Shown here: in pieces, positions 26,254 to 34,454 of the stretch | Layout of the letters: every line of letters begins with the position of its first letter | Numbering within the stretch: position 1 is the stretch's first letter | Source: Streptomyces africanus | GTDB lineage: Bacteria > Actinomycetota > Actinomycetes > Streptomycetales > Streptomycetaceae | NCBI RefSeq assembly: GCF_002150735.1 | Contig: NZ_MUKA01000057.1 | Coordinates: forward strand, 1 to 52,368 | Direction: 5' to 3' | Length of the DNA stretch: 52,368 nucleotides | Position numbers and translations under genes: made by a program | The notes under the pieces: model-generated | What the model saw: the letters and a program-made list of their open reading frames with translations, nothing else | What the model was told of the DNA's origin: nothing | The model's database searches: none

Positions 26254-28173
26254 TCACCGCGTGTACAGACCCTCTACTTCTGCCGCGAAGGCGCGCATCA
26301 CCGCCCCGCGGCGCAGCTTCATCGACGGGGTCAGATGGCCCGCCTCCTCGGTGAAGTCCTCCGGGAGGATCGCGAAGCGGCGGATGGACTCCGGGCGGGA
26401 GACCATCTTGTTGGCCTCGTCGATCGCGCGCTGGAGGACGGCGCGGAGCTCCTCGTCGTCGACGAGGAGTGTGGGCGGTACGGGGTGTTTGCCGTTCATC
26501 TGGCGCCAGTGGGTGATGCCGTCCGGGTCCAGGGTGATCAGGGCGGAGACGAAGGGGCGGCCGTCGCCCACGACCATGCACTGGGAGATCAGCGGGTGGG
26601 AGCGCAGCCAGTTCTCCAGGGGCGCCGGGGCGACGCTCTTGCCGCCCGCGGTGATCAGCAGTTCCTTCTTGCGGCCGGTGATCGTCAGATAACCCTCGTC
26701 GTCCAGTTCGCCGATGTCGCCGGTGGCGAGCCAGCCGTCCGGGGCGGCGGGGACGACGCCGCCGGCCTGGGGGTCCCAGTAGCCGCGCAGGACGTGGTCG
26801 CCGGCGAGGAGGATCTCGCCGTCGGAGGCGATCCGGACGCGGGTGCCGGGCAGGGGCCAGCCGACCGTGCCCAGGCGGGGTTTCAGGGGCGGGGTGACGG
26901 TCGACGCGCCCGTGGTCTCCGTCAGGCCGTAGCCCTCGAAGATCTCGATGCCGGCTCCGGCGTAGAACGCGGCGAGGCGGCGGCCCAGGGGAGAGCCGCC
27001 GCAGATGGCGTAACGGACCCTGCCGCCCATGGCGTTGCGGATCCGGCGGTAGACGAGGGGGTCGTAGAAGACGCGGGCGGTCCTCAGGGCGCGGGTGGGG
27101 CCGGGGCCGGTGCCGGTCTGCCGGGCCTCCATCGCCTCGCCGTAGCGGCGCGCCACCGCCACCGCGCGGTCGAACGACGTCACCCGGCCGCCCGCCTCGG
27201 CCTTGGCGCGGGCCGCGTTGAAGACCTTCTCCAGCATGTACGGGATGGCGAGCAGACAGGTCGGCCGGAAGCTCGCCAGGTCCGGGAGCAGGTTCTCCGC
27301 CTTGATGCTGGGCGCGTGGCCCAGCCGTACGCGGGCGCGGATACAGGCGATCGCCACCATGCGCCCGAAGACGTGGGACATGGGCAGGAACAGCAGGACC
27401 GAGGCCTCTTCGCTGGTCTTGGCCCGGAAGACGGGGTAGAGCAGCTCGATGGCGTTGTCGACCTCGGCGAAGAAGTTGCCGTGGGTGAGCGCGCAGCCCT
27501 TGGGGCGGCCCGTGGTGCCGGAGGTGTAGACGAGGGTGGCGAGGGTGTCGGGCCCCAGCATGCCCCGCCGCACCTCGACCTCCTGGTCGGTCAGGTGCGC
27601 CCCGGCTTCGGCCAGCCGGTCGATGTGGCCCTTCTCCACGACCCACATGTGCCTCAGGTCGGGCAGGCGTTCGCGCTCCGGGCCGAGGGCTGCGGCCTGC
27701 CCGGCGAACTCGGTCACGAGGGCGACCGCGCCGGAGTCCTGGAGGATCCAGCGGGCCTGGAAGACGGACGACGTAGGATAGATGGGGACGGTGACCAGAC
27801 CGGCCGCCCAGGCCGCGAAGTCCAGGACGGTCCACTCGTAGATCGTGCGGGCCATCACCGCGATCCGGTCGCCGGGCATCAGCCCTTCGGCGATCAGCCC
27901 CTTCGCCACGGCCAGCACCTGCTCGGCGAACCGGGCCGCCGTGACGTCGCTCCAGCGCCCGTCGGCGTCCTTGCGGCTGAGCGCCACGGCGTCCGGGCCG
28001 CCGCTCGCGTTGTCGAACGGCAGGTCGGCGAGCGACCCGTGGGTCCACGGCGGCGCCAGCGGCGGTACGGACGCCTCCCGCACGACCCCGTCCAGCCGCC
28101 GCGTCTCGGGTGCGACCAGGACCGGTCCGCCGTAGATGTCGCCGTAGGCGGAGGAGGGATGGGCAGTGGACAC
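26254..28173 (-). CDS. AMP-forming long-chain acyl-CoA ligase (FadD type)
   Basis: A 639-residue adenylate-forming enzyme. It shows the AMP-binding signature VYTSGTTGRPKGCALTHGNF at about residue 215, the YGLTETTG motif, and the C-terminal TGDIGELDDEGYLTITGRKKELL block with the hinge aspartate. Length and the LPMSHVFGRMV stretch fit the long-chain group (FadD15-like), which activates fatty acids with ATP and CoA. GTG 28173 is chosen because AGGAG lies six bases upstream. It is downstream of, and on the same strand as, the thiolase gene but 232 bases away. Confidence 0.93.
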   Translation of the reverse strand: MSTAHPSSAYGDIYGGPVLVAPETRRLDGVVREASVPPLAPPWTHGSLADLPFDNASGGPDAVALSRKDADGRWSDVTAARFAEQVLAVAKGLIAEGLMPGDRIAVMARTIYEWTVLDFAAWAAGLVTVPIYPTSSVFQARWILQDSGAVALVTEFAGQAAALGPERERLPDLRHMWVVEKGHIDRLAEAGAHLTDQEVEVRRGMLGPDTLATLVYTSGTTGRPKGCALTHGNFFAEVDNAIELLYPVFRAKTSEEASVLLFLPMSHVFGRMVAIACIRARVRLGHAPSIKAENLLPDLASFRPTCLLAIPYMLEKVFNAARAKAEAGGRVTSFDRAVAVARRYGEAMEARQTGTGPGPTRALRTARVFYDPLVYRRIRNAMGGRVRYAICGGSPLGRRLAAFYAGAGIEIFEGYGLTETTGASTVTPPLKPRLGTVGWPLPGTRVRIASDGEILLAGDHVLRGYWDPQAGGVVPAAPDGWLATGDIGELDDEGYLTITGRKKELLITAGGKSVAPAPLENWLRSHPLISQCMVVGDGRPFVSALITLDPDGITHWRQMNGKHPVPPTLLVDDEELRAVLQRAIDEANKMVSRPESIRRFAILPEDFTEEAGHLTPSMKLRRGAVMRAFAAEVEGLYTR

Positions 28174-28255
28174 GGGCGGCTCCTGGGGCGCGCAGCGAAG
28201 GAACTGCTTGCTGCATGACGTACGTGCCTCGCACGCCGAGGCGCTCAACCGGCTG

Positions 28256-28274
28256 AACCCCCCAGAAAGGGGTT
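28256..28274 (-). other. Short stem-loop between thiolase and acyl-CoA ligase
   Basis: A 6-bp inverted repeat, aacccc at 28256-28261 and ggggtt at 28269-28274, with a 7-base loop, in the 232-base gap between the two minus-strand genes. It could be a weak terminator or attenuator for the thiolase transcript. No T-run follows. Confidence 0.3.
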
Positions 28275-28405
28275 ACTGACGGTAGGAACGGGATCGTACG
28301 GGCCGCACGTGGCGGGTTTGTGCGGGTTCGGGGATGGTCCGGAGCCAGGCCTGTGCATTCTCGGGGGTTACGTGAGGGACCTTCAGGTTCGGTACGCAGC
28401 CGCCC

Positions 28406-29689
28406 TCAGGCCCGCTCCAGGATCGCCGTCACGCCCTGCCCGCCCGCCGCGCAGACGGAGATCAACCCGCGGGCGGGCGCGTCCCGTTCGGTGAGCAGCT
28501 TGGCCAGGGTCGCCACGATCCGGGCGCCGGTGGCGGCGAAGGGATGGCCGGTGGCGAGGGACGAGCCCGCGACGTTCAGCCGGGCGCGGTCCACCGTGCC
28601 CAGGCCCCGCTTCTCCCAGGCCGCGAGCGTCGCCAGCACCTGGGAGGCGAAGGCCTCGTGGATCTCCACCAGGTCGAAGTCGGCGAGGCCCAGTCCGGCC
28701 CGCTCCAGCATGCGCGGCACGGCGTACGCGGGTGCCATGAGCAGCCCGTCCTCACCGCCGGCGACGTCTCCGCCGACGAAGTCGACGGCCGCCGTCTCGT
28801 ACGCGGTGAGATACGCCAGCGGCTCCAGGCCGCGTTCCCTCGCCCACTCCTCGCTCGCCAGCAGCACGGTCGCCGCGCCGTCCGTCAGCGGCGTGGAGTT
28901 CCCGGCCGTCATGGTCGGGTCGGGGCGGTCGAGGCCGAACACCGGCTTGAGGGCGGCGAGTTTCTCCACGGTCGAGCCGGGGCGCAGGTTCTGGTCGCGG
29001 GCCAGGCCCCGGAAGGGGATCACCAGGTCCTGGAAGAAGCCGCGTTCGTACGCCGTCGCCAGCCGCTGGTGACTGGCCGCCGCCAGTTCGTCCTGCGCCT
29101 CGCGGCCGATGCCCCAGGCGCGGGCCGTGACGGCGGCGTGTTCGCCCATGGACAGGCCGGTGCGCGGCTCGGCGTTGCGCGGGATGTCGGGGACGAGGTG
29201 GCCCGGGCGCACCTTCGCCAGGGCCTTCACGCGCCCGCTCAGCGACTTGGCGCGGCGTGCCTCCAGGAGGATGCGGCGCAGGGTGTCGTTGACACCCAGG
29301 GGCGCGTCGCTCGCCGTGTCGGCGCCGCCCGCGACCGCCGACTCGGTCTGGCCGAGGGCGATCTTGTTGGCGGCGGCGATGACGGCCTGGAGTCCGGTGC
29401 CGCAGGCCTGCTGGATGTCGTAGGCGGGGGTGGTGGGGTGCAGGCGCGAGCCGAGGACCGTCTCGCGGGCCAGGTTGAAGTCGCGGCTGTGCTTGAGGAC
29501 CGCGCCGGCCACGAACTCGCCGACCGCGCCCGGCTCCTGGAGCCCGTACCGCTCGACCAGGCCGTCGAGGGCGGCGGTGAGCATCTCCTGGTTGGAGGCG
29601 GTGGCGTAGGGGCCGTCGGAGCGGGCGAACGGGATGCGCGCTCCGCCGACGACCGCCACACGCCGCACCGACATCTTCTGGAGGCTCAT
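28406..29689 (-). CDS. Acetyl-CoA acyltransferase (thiolase, FadA/FadI-like)
   Basis: A 427-residue thiolase with all catalytic parts: nucleophile Cys96 in QQACGTGL, His382 in GHPFAATGAR and Cys413 in SVCAAGGQG. The length and GHPFAATGAR (instead of GHPIGASGAR) fit the FadI-like group. It cleaves or condenses acyl-CoA in fatty acid metabolism. The start at 29689 follows GAGGAG; ATG 29674 is also possible. It is divergent from the FabG/MaoC pair, and a region with two palindromes lies between them. It is probably regulated with them. Confidence 0.94.
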   Translation of the reverse strand: MSLQKMSVRRVAVVGGARIPFARSDGPYATASNQEMLTAALDGLVERYGLQEPGAVGEFVAGAVLKHSRDFNLARETVLGSRLHPTTPAYDIQQACGTGLQAVIAAANKIALGQTESAVAGGADTASDAPLGVNDTLRRILLEARRAKSLSGRVKALAKVRPGHLVPDIPRNAEPRTGLSMGEHAAVTARAWGIGREAQDELAAASHQRLATAYERGFFQDLVIPFRGLARDQNLRPGSTVEKLAALKPVFGLDRPDPTMTAGNSTPLTDGAATVLLASEEWARERGLEPLAYLTAYETAAVDFVGGDVAGGEDGLLMAPAYAVPRMLERAGLGLADFDLVEIHEAFASQVLATLAAWEKRGLGTVDRARLNVAGSSLATGHPFAATGARIVATLAKLLTERDAPARGLISVCAAGGQGVTAILERA

Positions 29690-29719
29690 CTCGACCCGCT
29701 CCTCGCCTGTGACGTAGCC

Positions 29720-29749
29720 TTACCTGCGGTAACCTTACTCCAGAGTAAG
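29720..29749. promoter_or_regulatory. Two adjacent palindromes in the thiolase/fabG divergent promoter
   Basis: ttacctgcggtaa (29720-29732) is a perfect TTACC/GGTAA palindrome. cttactccagagtaag (29734-29749) is a perfect 7-bp CTTACTC/GAGTAAG palindrome with a 2-base centre. Both lie in the 94-base gap between divergent lipid genes. This is the typical place and form of TetR-family operators; the TetR gene at 32080-32769 is the nearest candidate. Confidence 0.65.
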
Positions 29750-29783
29750 CACATGTGAGCAGTCATCCGAGCTGGGAGTCGCC

Positions 29784-31121
29784 ATGGCCGACCGCTATCT
29801 GAGCTTCACCGCCACCGCGCCCGGCCGCTTCCTCACCCGCCGGCTCGGCCTGCCCCAGCCCGCGGCGCTGACCCGCTGGTCCCCCGAGCGGCCCGCCCTC
29901 GACGGCGGGCTCCGCCACCTCACCGCCGCCCGGTCCGGACTCGACCTGGCGCCGGTCCTCGCCCGTACGGGGATCGGCCCGGCCGGCTCGGAGCGGGCGG
30001 CGGCCGTCGTCCTGGACGCGACCGGTGTACGGGACGTCGAGGGCCTGGCCGAGGTGCACGCGGCCCTGCATCCCGTCGTGCGGTCGGTCGCCGCGAGCGG
30101 GCGCGTGGTCCTGCTCGGCGCGCCGCTCGACCCCGCCGACCATCACCAGGCCGCCGCCCAGCAGGCCCTGGAGGGCTTCACACGCTCCCTGGGCAAGGAG
30201 ATCGGCCGGGGCAGGACCGTGAACCTGGTCCGGCTCACGGACGCCTCGGCCGCCGAGTCCACGCTCCGGTTCCTGCTGTCGCCCAAGTCGGCGTACGTGA
30301 GCGGGCAGGTGATCGAGACCGGGGCGGGTGAGACGGGGCCGGGCGGGACCGCCCCGAACGACGAGCCCGCCACCCCCCTCGACTGGGACCGCCCCCTCGC
30401 CGGTCGCACCGCCCTGGTCACCGGCGCCGCGCGCGGCATCGGCGAAGCCGTCGCCGAGACGCTCGCCCGGGACGGGGCCCGGGTCGTCGTCCTCGACGTA
30501 CCGCAGGCCGAGCAGGACGCCCGGCGCGTCGCCGACCGGCTCGGCGGCACCGCGCTGCTCCTCGACATCACGGCCGCCGACGCGGGCGCGCGGATCGCCG
30601 AGGCCCTGCCGGACGGTCTGGACCTGCTGATCCACAACGCGGGCATCACACGGGACCGGCGCCTGGTGAACATGCCCGCCGAGCGCTGGATCCCGGTGCT
30701 GGAGGTGAACCTGGCGAGCGTGCTGCGCACGACGGACGCGCTGCTGAAGGCCGGGACGCTGAACCGGGGCGGCCGGATCGTGGCGACCGCCTCGATCGCG
30801 GGGATCGCCGGCAACGCGGGCCAGACCAACTACGGGGCGAGCAAGGCGGGCATCGTCGGCCTGGTCCGCTCCCTCGCGCCGCGCGCGCTCGCCGAGCACG
30901 GCGTGACGGTCAACGCGGTCGCGCCGGGCTTCATCGAGACGAAGATGACGGCCGCCGTCCCGCTGTTCATCCGCGAGGCGGGCCGCCGCATGAACTCCCT
31001 CGCGCAGGGCGGCCTGCCGGCCGATGTCGCCGAGACCACCGCCTGGCTCGCGCACCCGGCCTCGGGCGCGGTCAACGGGCAGGTCGTCCGCGTATGCGGC
31101 CAGAGCCTGCTGGGGGCGTGA
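29784..31121 (+). CDS. High-molecular-weight 3-oxoacyl-ACP/CoA reductase (FabG4-like)
   Basis: A 445-residue protein with two Rossmann-like halves. The C-terminal short-chain dehydrogenase is complete: TGAARGIG (213-220), NAG in LIHNAGITRDR, and the catalytic YGASK (Tyr350, Lys354). The N-terminal half is a degenerate SDR lacking cofactor motifs. This layout is that of the mycobacterial FabG4 (HMwFabG) type, which reduces 3-oxoacyl-CoA with NADH. ATG 29784 follows GGGAG. The MaoC dehydratase follows with a 1-base stop/start overlap, giving two consecutive steps of acyl chain processing. Confidence 0.92.
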   Translation: MADRYLSFTATAPGRFLTRRLGLPQPAALTRWSPERPALDGGLRHLTAARSGLDLAPVLARTGIGPAGSERAAAVVLDATGVRDVEGLAEVHAALHPVVRSVAASGRVVLLGAPLDPADHHQAAAQQALEGFTRSLGKEIGRGRTVNLVRLTDASAAESTLRFLLSPKSAYVSGQVIETGAGETGPGGTAPNDEPATPLDWDRPLAGRTALVTGAARGIGEAVAETLARDGARVVVLDVPQAEQDARRVADRLGGTALLLDITAADAGARIAEALPDGLDLLIHNAGITRDRRLVNMPAERWIPVLEVNLASVLRTTDALLKAGTLNRGGRIVATASIAGIAGNAGQTNYGASKAGIVGLVRSLAPRALAEHGVTVNAVAPGFIETKMTAAVPLFIREAGRRMNSLAQGGLPADVAETTAWLAHPASGAVNGQVVRVCGQSLLGA

Positions 31122-32092
31122 TGGCCGACGCCTCTCTCGTCCTCACCGGGTCCCCCTCCCTCGCCCCGCTCCTCGCGCGCGGCGCCCTGCTGTCCCCCTT
31201 CAAACGCCCCGCCCCCGACGCGGAGTTCCCGCGCACCCGGCTGCTCCTGCCCGGCCTGCGCGTCGACCTCGCGCGGCTGGCGGCGTACGAACGGGTCTGC
31301 GGGTTCCCGACCGGTCAGGACGCGCTGCCGCTGACGTATCCGCACGTGCTGGGATTCCCCCTGGCCATGCGGCTGATGAGCGGCCGGGACTTCCCGCTGC
31401 CGCTGCTGGGCCTCGTCCACACGTCGATCACGATCACCCGGCACCGGGCGATGCCGGCCACCGGCGCACACGAACTCACGGTGTACGTGGAGGGGTTGGC
31501 GCCCCACCGGCGCGGCACGGAGGCAACGGTCGTCACCGAGGTGCGCGAGGACGGGGACGTCGTATGGGAGTCGAGGAGCACCTACCTCGCCCGGCACCGC
31601 ACGCGAGGGCCCGCCGGTGAGCACCGGGAGGCGGCCGGGACACCCCGGGAGGCGACCGGTACACCCGGGGACGTGTCCCGGGCACCCCGGGAGGGGACCC
31701 GTCCGCCCAGGGGCGAGGCCGTGGCACCCCGGGACGAGGCCGGGACGCCCCGGGAGGAGATGCGGAAGCCGCTGCCGGCCGTCGCCGAGTGGCGGCTCGC
31801 CGGGGACGTCGGGCGGCGCTACGGGGCCGCCTCCGGCGACCGCAACCCGATCCACCTCCACCCGCTCACGGCCCGCCTGTTCGGCTTCCCCCGGGCCATC
31901 GCCCACGGCATGTGGACCGTCGCCCGCTGCCTCGCCGCGCACGGCACGCCGGACTCCTGCCACGTACGCGCGGAGTTCCGCGCGCCGGTCCTGCTGCCGG
32001 GGACGGTGACGTACGGGGCGCAGGACGGCCGGTTCGAACTCCGGGGCCGGGAGGACCGGATCCACCTGTCGGGGGACGTCTACTCCACCTGA
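31121..32092 (+). CDS. MaoC-like (R)-3-hydroxyacyl dehydratase (HtdX-like)
   Basis: A 323-residue double-hotdog dehydratase. The C-terminal hotdog has the hydratase-2 motif with Asp and His (GDRNPIHLHPLTARLFGF then AIAHGMW), and the N-terminal hotdog is degenerate. The pairing with FabG4 suggests dehydration of 3-hydroxyacyl-CoA, as for HtdX. A linker of about 48 residues at 165-212 consists of short GTPRE-type repeats that separate the two halves. The start ATG 31121 overlaps the fabG stop by one base. The end overlaps the convergent TetR gene by 13 bases. Confidence 0.88.
   Translation: MADASLVLTGSPSLAPLLARGALLSPFKRPAPDAEFPRTRLLLPGLRVDLARLAAYERVCGFPTGQDALPLTYPHVLGFPLAMRLMSGRDFPLPLLGLVHTSITITRHRAMPATGAHELTVYVEGLAPHRRGTEATVVTEVREDGDVVWESRSTYLARHRTRGPAGEHREAAGTPREATGTPGDVSRAPREGTRPPRGEAVAPRDEAGTPREEMRKPLPAVAEWRLAGDVGRRYGAASGDRNPIHLHPLTARLFGFPRAIAHGMWTVARCLAAHGTPDSCHVRAEFRAPVLLPGTVTYGAQDGRFELRGREDRIHLSGDVYST
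31617..31766 (+). repeat. Imperfect tandem repeat in the MaoC linker
   Basis: About six imperfect units of 21-24 bases built on caccccgggagg-type cores encode a linker of 7-8-residue units (AAGTPRE, ATGTPGD, VSRAPRE, GTRPPRGE, AVAPRDE, AGTPREE). The reading frame is maintained. The unit count may vary between strains. Confidence 0.65.
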
Positions 32093-32769
32093 GTCCCCGC
32101 CCGCTCCTCCACCTGCGTGCCCGCCCGCTCCTCCGGCGGTGACCAGGGCCGCCCCGCCATCAGATCGCCCAGGCCCGCCCAGGCGAAGTTCATCATCGTG
32201 GCCGCGGCCTGGCGGGCGGTGACGCCCGGGGTGGCGTTGGCCCAGGCGGCGAGCGACTCGGCGGCACCGACCAGGGCCTCGGCGAGGCCGGCGACCTCGC
32301 GTTCCGGGAGGTCGGGGTCGCGGTGTGCCTCGCGCGCGGCGGCGAGGATCAGCTGGGTCACGAACGCGACGATCTCCTCGCGCATCGCGGCGACCTCGGC
32401 GGCGAACGGCTCGCCGTGCGTACGGGCCTGGAGGTGCAGGACGGCCCAGGCGTCCGGGTTGCGCGCGGTGTGCGCGAAGAACGCGCCGAGCCCTTCCCAG
32501 AGTTGCCGGTCGGCGGGCAGATCGCGCCGGACACCGGCGCGCACGGCCTCGACGAGCGCCTTGGCCTCGCGGCGGATGCAGGCGGTGAAGAGGTCTTCCT
32601 TGGAGTTCAGGTACAGGTAGACCAACGGCTTGGACACGCCCGCGAGTTCGGCTATCTCGTCCATCGACGCGGCCATGTACCCGCGCTGTCCGAAGATCTG
32701 CACGGCGGCGTCCAGCATCTGCTGTTCACGGACCGCACGCGGCATCCGCTTGGTCTTCACGGCACCCAT
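32080..32769 (-). CDS. TetR-family regulator, probable lipid-gene repressor
   Basis: A 229-residue TetR protein with an N-terminal HTH (MLDAAVQIFGQRGYMAASMDEIAELAGVSKPLVYLYLNSKEDL) matching the family consensus and a helical C-terminal domain. The tail holds two copies of ERAGTQVE, produced by a 24-base tandem duplication at 32084-32131, which also lies over the end of maoC. ATG 32769 is taken as the start; a GTG four codons later (VKTKRMPRAVRE) is possible. It sits next to the FabG/MaoC/thiolase cluster, which carries TetR-like palindromes at 29720-29749. Confidence 0.9.
   Translation of the reverse strand: MGAVKTKRMPRAVREQQMLDAAVQIFGQRGYMAASMDEIAELAGVSKPLVYLYLNSKEDLFTACIRREAKALVEAVRAGVRRDLPADRQLWEGLGAFFAHTARNPDAWAVLHLQARTHGEPFAAEVAAMREEIVAFVTQLILAAAREAHRDPDLPEREVAGLAEALVGAAESLAAWANATPGVTARQAAATMMNFAWAGLGDLMAGRPWSPPEERAGTQVEERAGTQVE
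32084..32131. repeat. 24-bp tandem duplication at the convergent tetR/maoC ends
   Basis: Two near-identical 24-base units (32084-32107 and 32108-32131), each containing ctccacctg and cccgcccgct. The duplication doubles the last residues of the TetR protein in frame and lies where the two genes meet. Confidence 0.5.
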
Positions 32770-32786
32770 ACCGCTTAGCGTACGGT

Positions 32787-32836
32787 CCCCCTGGCCGGCC
32801 CTCGCCCGGGAAACCGGAGGAGGACAGGCCAGGGGG
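32787..32836 (-). terminator. Stem-loop after the symporter gene
   Basis: A perfect 10-bp inverted repeat, ccccctggcc at 32787-32796 and ggccaggggg at 32827-32836, with a 30-base loop. It starts 11 bases after the symporter stop on the minus strand and lies before the TetR start, so it could end the symporter transcript. Confidence 0.5.
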
Positions 32837-32846
32837 CGTCGGTGCG

Positions 32847-34148
32847 TCAGGCCGCGGCGGGGACCTGTTCGTGCTGTGCCTCGCGCGGCTCGTCCAGGGA
32901 GGAGCCGTCGGCCGTGGCGTAGGCCGTGCGGTCGAGCAGGTTCTCGCGGGCGGAGACCAGGACCGGGATCAGGGCCTGACCGGCGACGTTGGTCGCGGTG
33001 CGGATCATGTCCAGGATCGGGTCGATCGCGAGGAGCAGGCCCACGCCCTCCATCGGCAGGCCGAGGGTGGAGAGGGTGAGGGTCAGCATGACCGTCGCGC
33101 CGGTGAGACCGGCGGTGGCGGCGGAGCCGACCACCGAGACGAACGCGATCAGCAGGTAGTCGCCGACGCCCAGCTGGATGTCGAAGATCTGGGCGACGAA
33201 GATCGCGGCGATGGCCGGGTAGATCGCGGCGCAGCCGTCCATCTTGGTCGTCGCGCCGAACGGCACGGCGAAGGAGGCGTACTCCTTCGGCACGCCGAGC
33301 CGCTCGGTGACCTTCTGGGTCAGCGGCATCGTGCCCACGGACGAGCGGGAGACGAAGGCCAGCTGGATCGCGGGCCAGGCGCCCTTGAAGAACTGGACCG
33401 GGTTGGCCTTGGCGACGGTCGCGAGCAGCGTCGGGTAGACGCCGAACAGCACGATCAGGCAGCCGACGTAGATGTCGGCGGTGAACGTCGCGTACTTGCC
33501 GATCAGGTCCCAGCCGTAGGTGGCGATGGCGTTGCCGATGAGGCCGACGGTGCCGAGCGGGGCGAGCCGGATGACCCACCACAGTGCCTTCTGCAGCAGT
33601 TCGAGCACGGACTCGCTGAGGGTGAGGATCGGCTGGGCCCTCTCGCCGAGCTGGAGGGCGGCGATACCGGCGACGGCGGCCATGAAGACGATCTGCAACA
33701 CGTTCAGCTGGGTGAACGGCGTGATGACGTCGGTCGGCACGATGCCGGTCAGGAAGTCGATCCAGGAGCCGGTGTCCTCCGGCTTCGCACCGTCCTTGGG
33801 GGTGAGGCCGGTGCCGGCGCCCGGGTTGGTGACCAGGCCGATGACCAGGCCGATGCTCACCGCGATCAGCGACGTGGCCATGAACCACAGGAGGGTGCGC
33901 GAGGCCAGGCGGGCCGCGTTGTTGACCTTCCGCAGGTTGGTGATGGAGACCAGGATCGCGAAGAAGACGAGCGGGGCGACGGCGAGCTTCAGCAGGCCGA
34001 TGAACGTGTCGCCGACCTTCTCCAGGGTGGTGACCAGCCAGGACAGGTCCTGGCTGCGGGCGAGCCAGCCGAGCAGCACGCCCAGGACGAGACCGGCGAT
34101 GATCTGGGCCCAGAAGGGCACCTTGAAGGACTTCGTGTGTGAGGACAC
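32847..34148 (-). CDS. DAACS-family dicarboxylate/amino acid:cation symporter
   Basis: A 433-residue secondary transporter of the GltP/DctA type. Hallmarks are SRSSVGTMPLT in the HP1 serine-rich hairpin, PFGATTKMDGCA in TM7, and DPILDMIRTATNVAGQ in TM8 with the substrate-binding Asp and Asn. The family uses Na+ or H+ gradients to import glutamate, aspartate, C4-dicarboxylates, neutral amino acids or cystine. A GTG start at 34148 follows CGGAG. A Cys-containing leader peptide is encoded 63 bases upstream on the same strand, which favours an amino-acid or cystine substrate. Confidence 0.92.
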   Translation of the reverse strand: MSSHTKSFKVPFWAQIIAGLVLGVLLGWLARSQDLSWLVTTLEKVGDTFIGLLKLAVAPLVFFAILVSITNLRKVNNAARLASRTLLWFMATSLIAVSIGLVIGLVTNPGAGTGLTPKDGAKPEDTGSWIDFLTGIVPTDVITPFTQLNVLQIVFMAAVAGIAALQLGERAQPILTLSESVLELLQKALWWVIRLAPLGTVGLIGNAIATYGWDLIGKYATFTADIYVGCLIVLFGVYPTLLATVAKANPVQFFKGAWPAIQLAFVSRSSVGTMPLTQKVTERLGVPKEYASFAVPFGATTKMDGCAAIYPAIAAIFVAQIFDIQLGVGDYLLIAFVSVVGSAATAGLTGATVMLTLTLSTLGLPMEGVGLLLAIDPILDMIRTATNVAGQALIPVLVSARENLLDRTAYATADGSSLDEPREAQHEQVPAAA

Positions 34149-34179
34149 GGACGGGCTCCGTTGGGGGGACGCGTAGGGA

Positions 34180-34215
34180 CTGACGTGGGAGACGGCGGGG
34201 GTTGCGTTACGTCAG
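34180..34215 (-). promoter_or_regulatory. Possible leader hairpin spanning the leader-peptide stop
   Basis: Inverted repeat ctgacgt (34180-34186) and acgtcag (34209-34215). The minus-strand 5' arm contains the TGA stop of the leader peptide, so a ribosome on the stop or stalled before it would change whether the hairpin forms. Only 7 bp, so it is weak by itself. Confidence 0.35.
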
Positions 34216-34313
34216 GGACGGCAGATTGCGGACGCGCACCGACAGAGATCCACGTGCAGGCGCGCCACGAGCAAAAGGCTCGGGGCCATGGGGGGCGCGA
34301 CTGCTGACTTCAT
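34212..34313 (-). CDS. Cys-containing leader peptide upstream of the symporter
   Basis: A 33-codon frame starting at ATG 34313, which has AAGG eight bases upstream; an internal ATG at 34289 would give 25 residues. The end RLHVDLCRCASAICR contains Cys24, Cys26 and Cys31. From memory, actinobacterial leader peptides of the HVDLxRxxSxxCR type occur upstream of sulfur-assimilation and cysteine-related genes and are thought to act by ribosome stalling on Cys codons. The next gene, 63 bases downstream, is the DAACS symporter. It is too short for standard gene calling and would normally be missed. Confidence 0.7.
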   Translation of the reverse strand: MKSAVAPPMAPSLLLVARLHVDLCRCASAICRP

Positions 34314-34397
34314 GACATCGACCTTAACACCTGAACTTTGAGGACCCCAAAGCCTGGCTTTGACAGGCCAAAACGCGACCCCACCCACACATGACAA

Positions 34398-34435
34398 AGC
34401 GCCCCGTTTCCGAGCAAGTACGGAAACGGGGCGCT
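34398..34435 (-). terminator. Terminator of the DUF4229 gene
   Basis: A perfect 15-bp inverted repeat (34398-34412 with 34421-34435, core gcgccccgtttccg) with an 8-base loop. It is followed by ttt on the minus strand, 19 bases after the DUF4229 stop. It also insulates the symporter leader region. Confidence 0.85.
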
Positions 34436-34454
34436 GTACGCCGGTGCGGGGCCC

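Noticed and set aside
26335..28218. 627-codon plus-strand frame opposite the acyl-CoA ligase
   Set aside because: The ligase carries complete adenylate-forming motifs; the opposite frame is compositionally a shadow.
28256..28274. Strong terminator between thiolase and acyl-CoA ligase
   Set aside because: The stem is only 6 bp and no T-run follows, so it is listed only as a weak stem-loop.
31617..31766. Short repeats considered as a CRISPR array
   Set aside because: Units are contiguous without spacers, imperfect, and in frame inside the MaoC gene.
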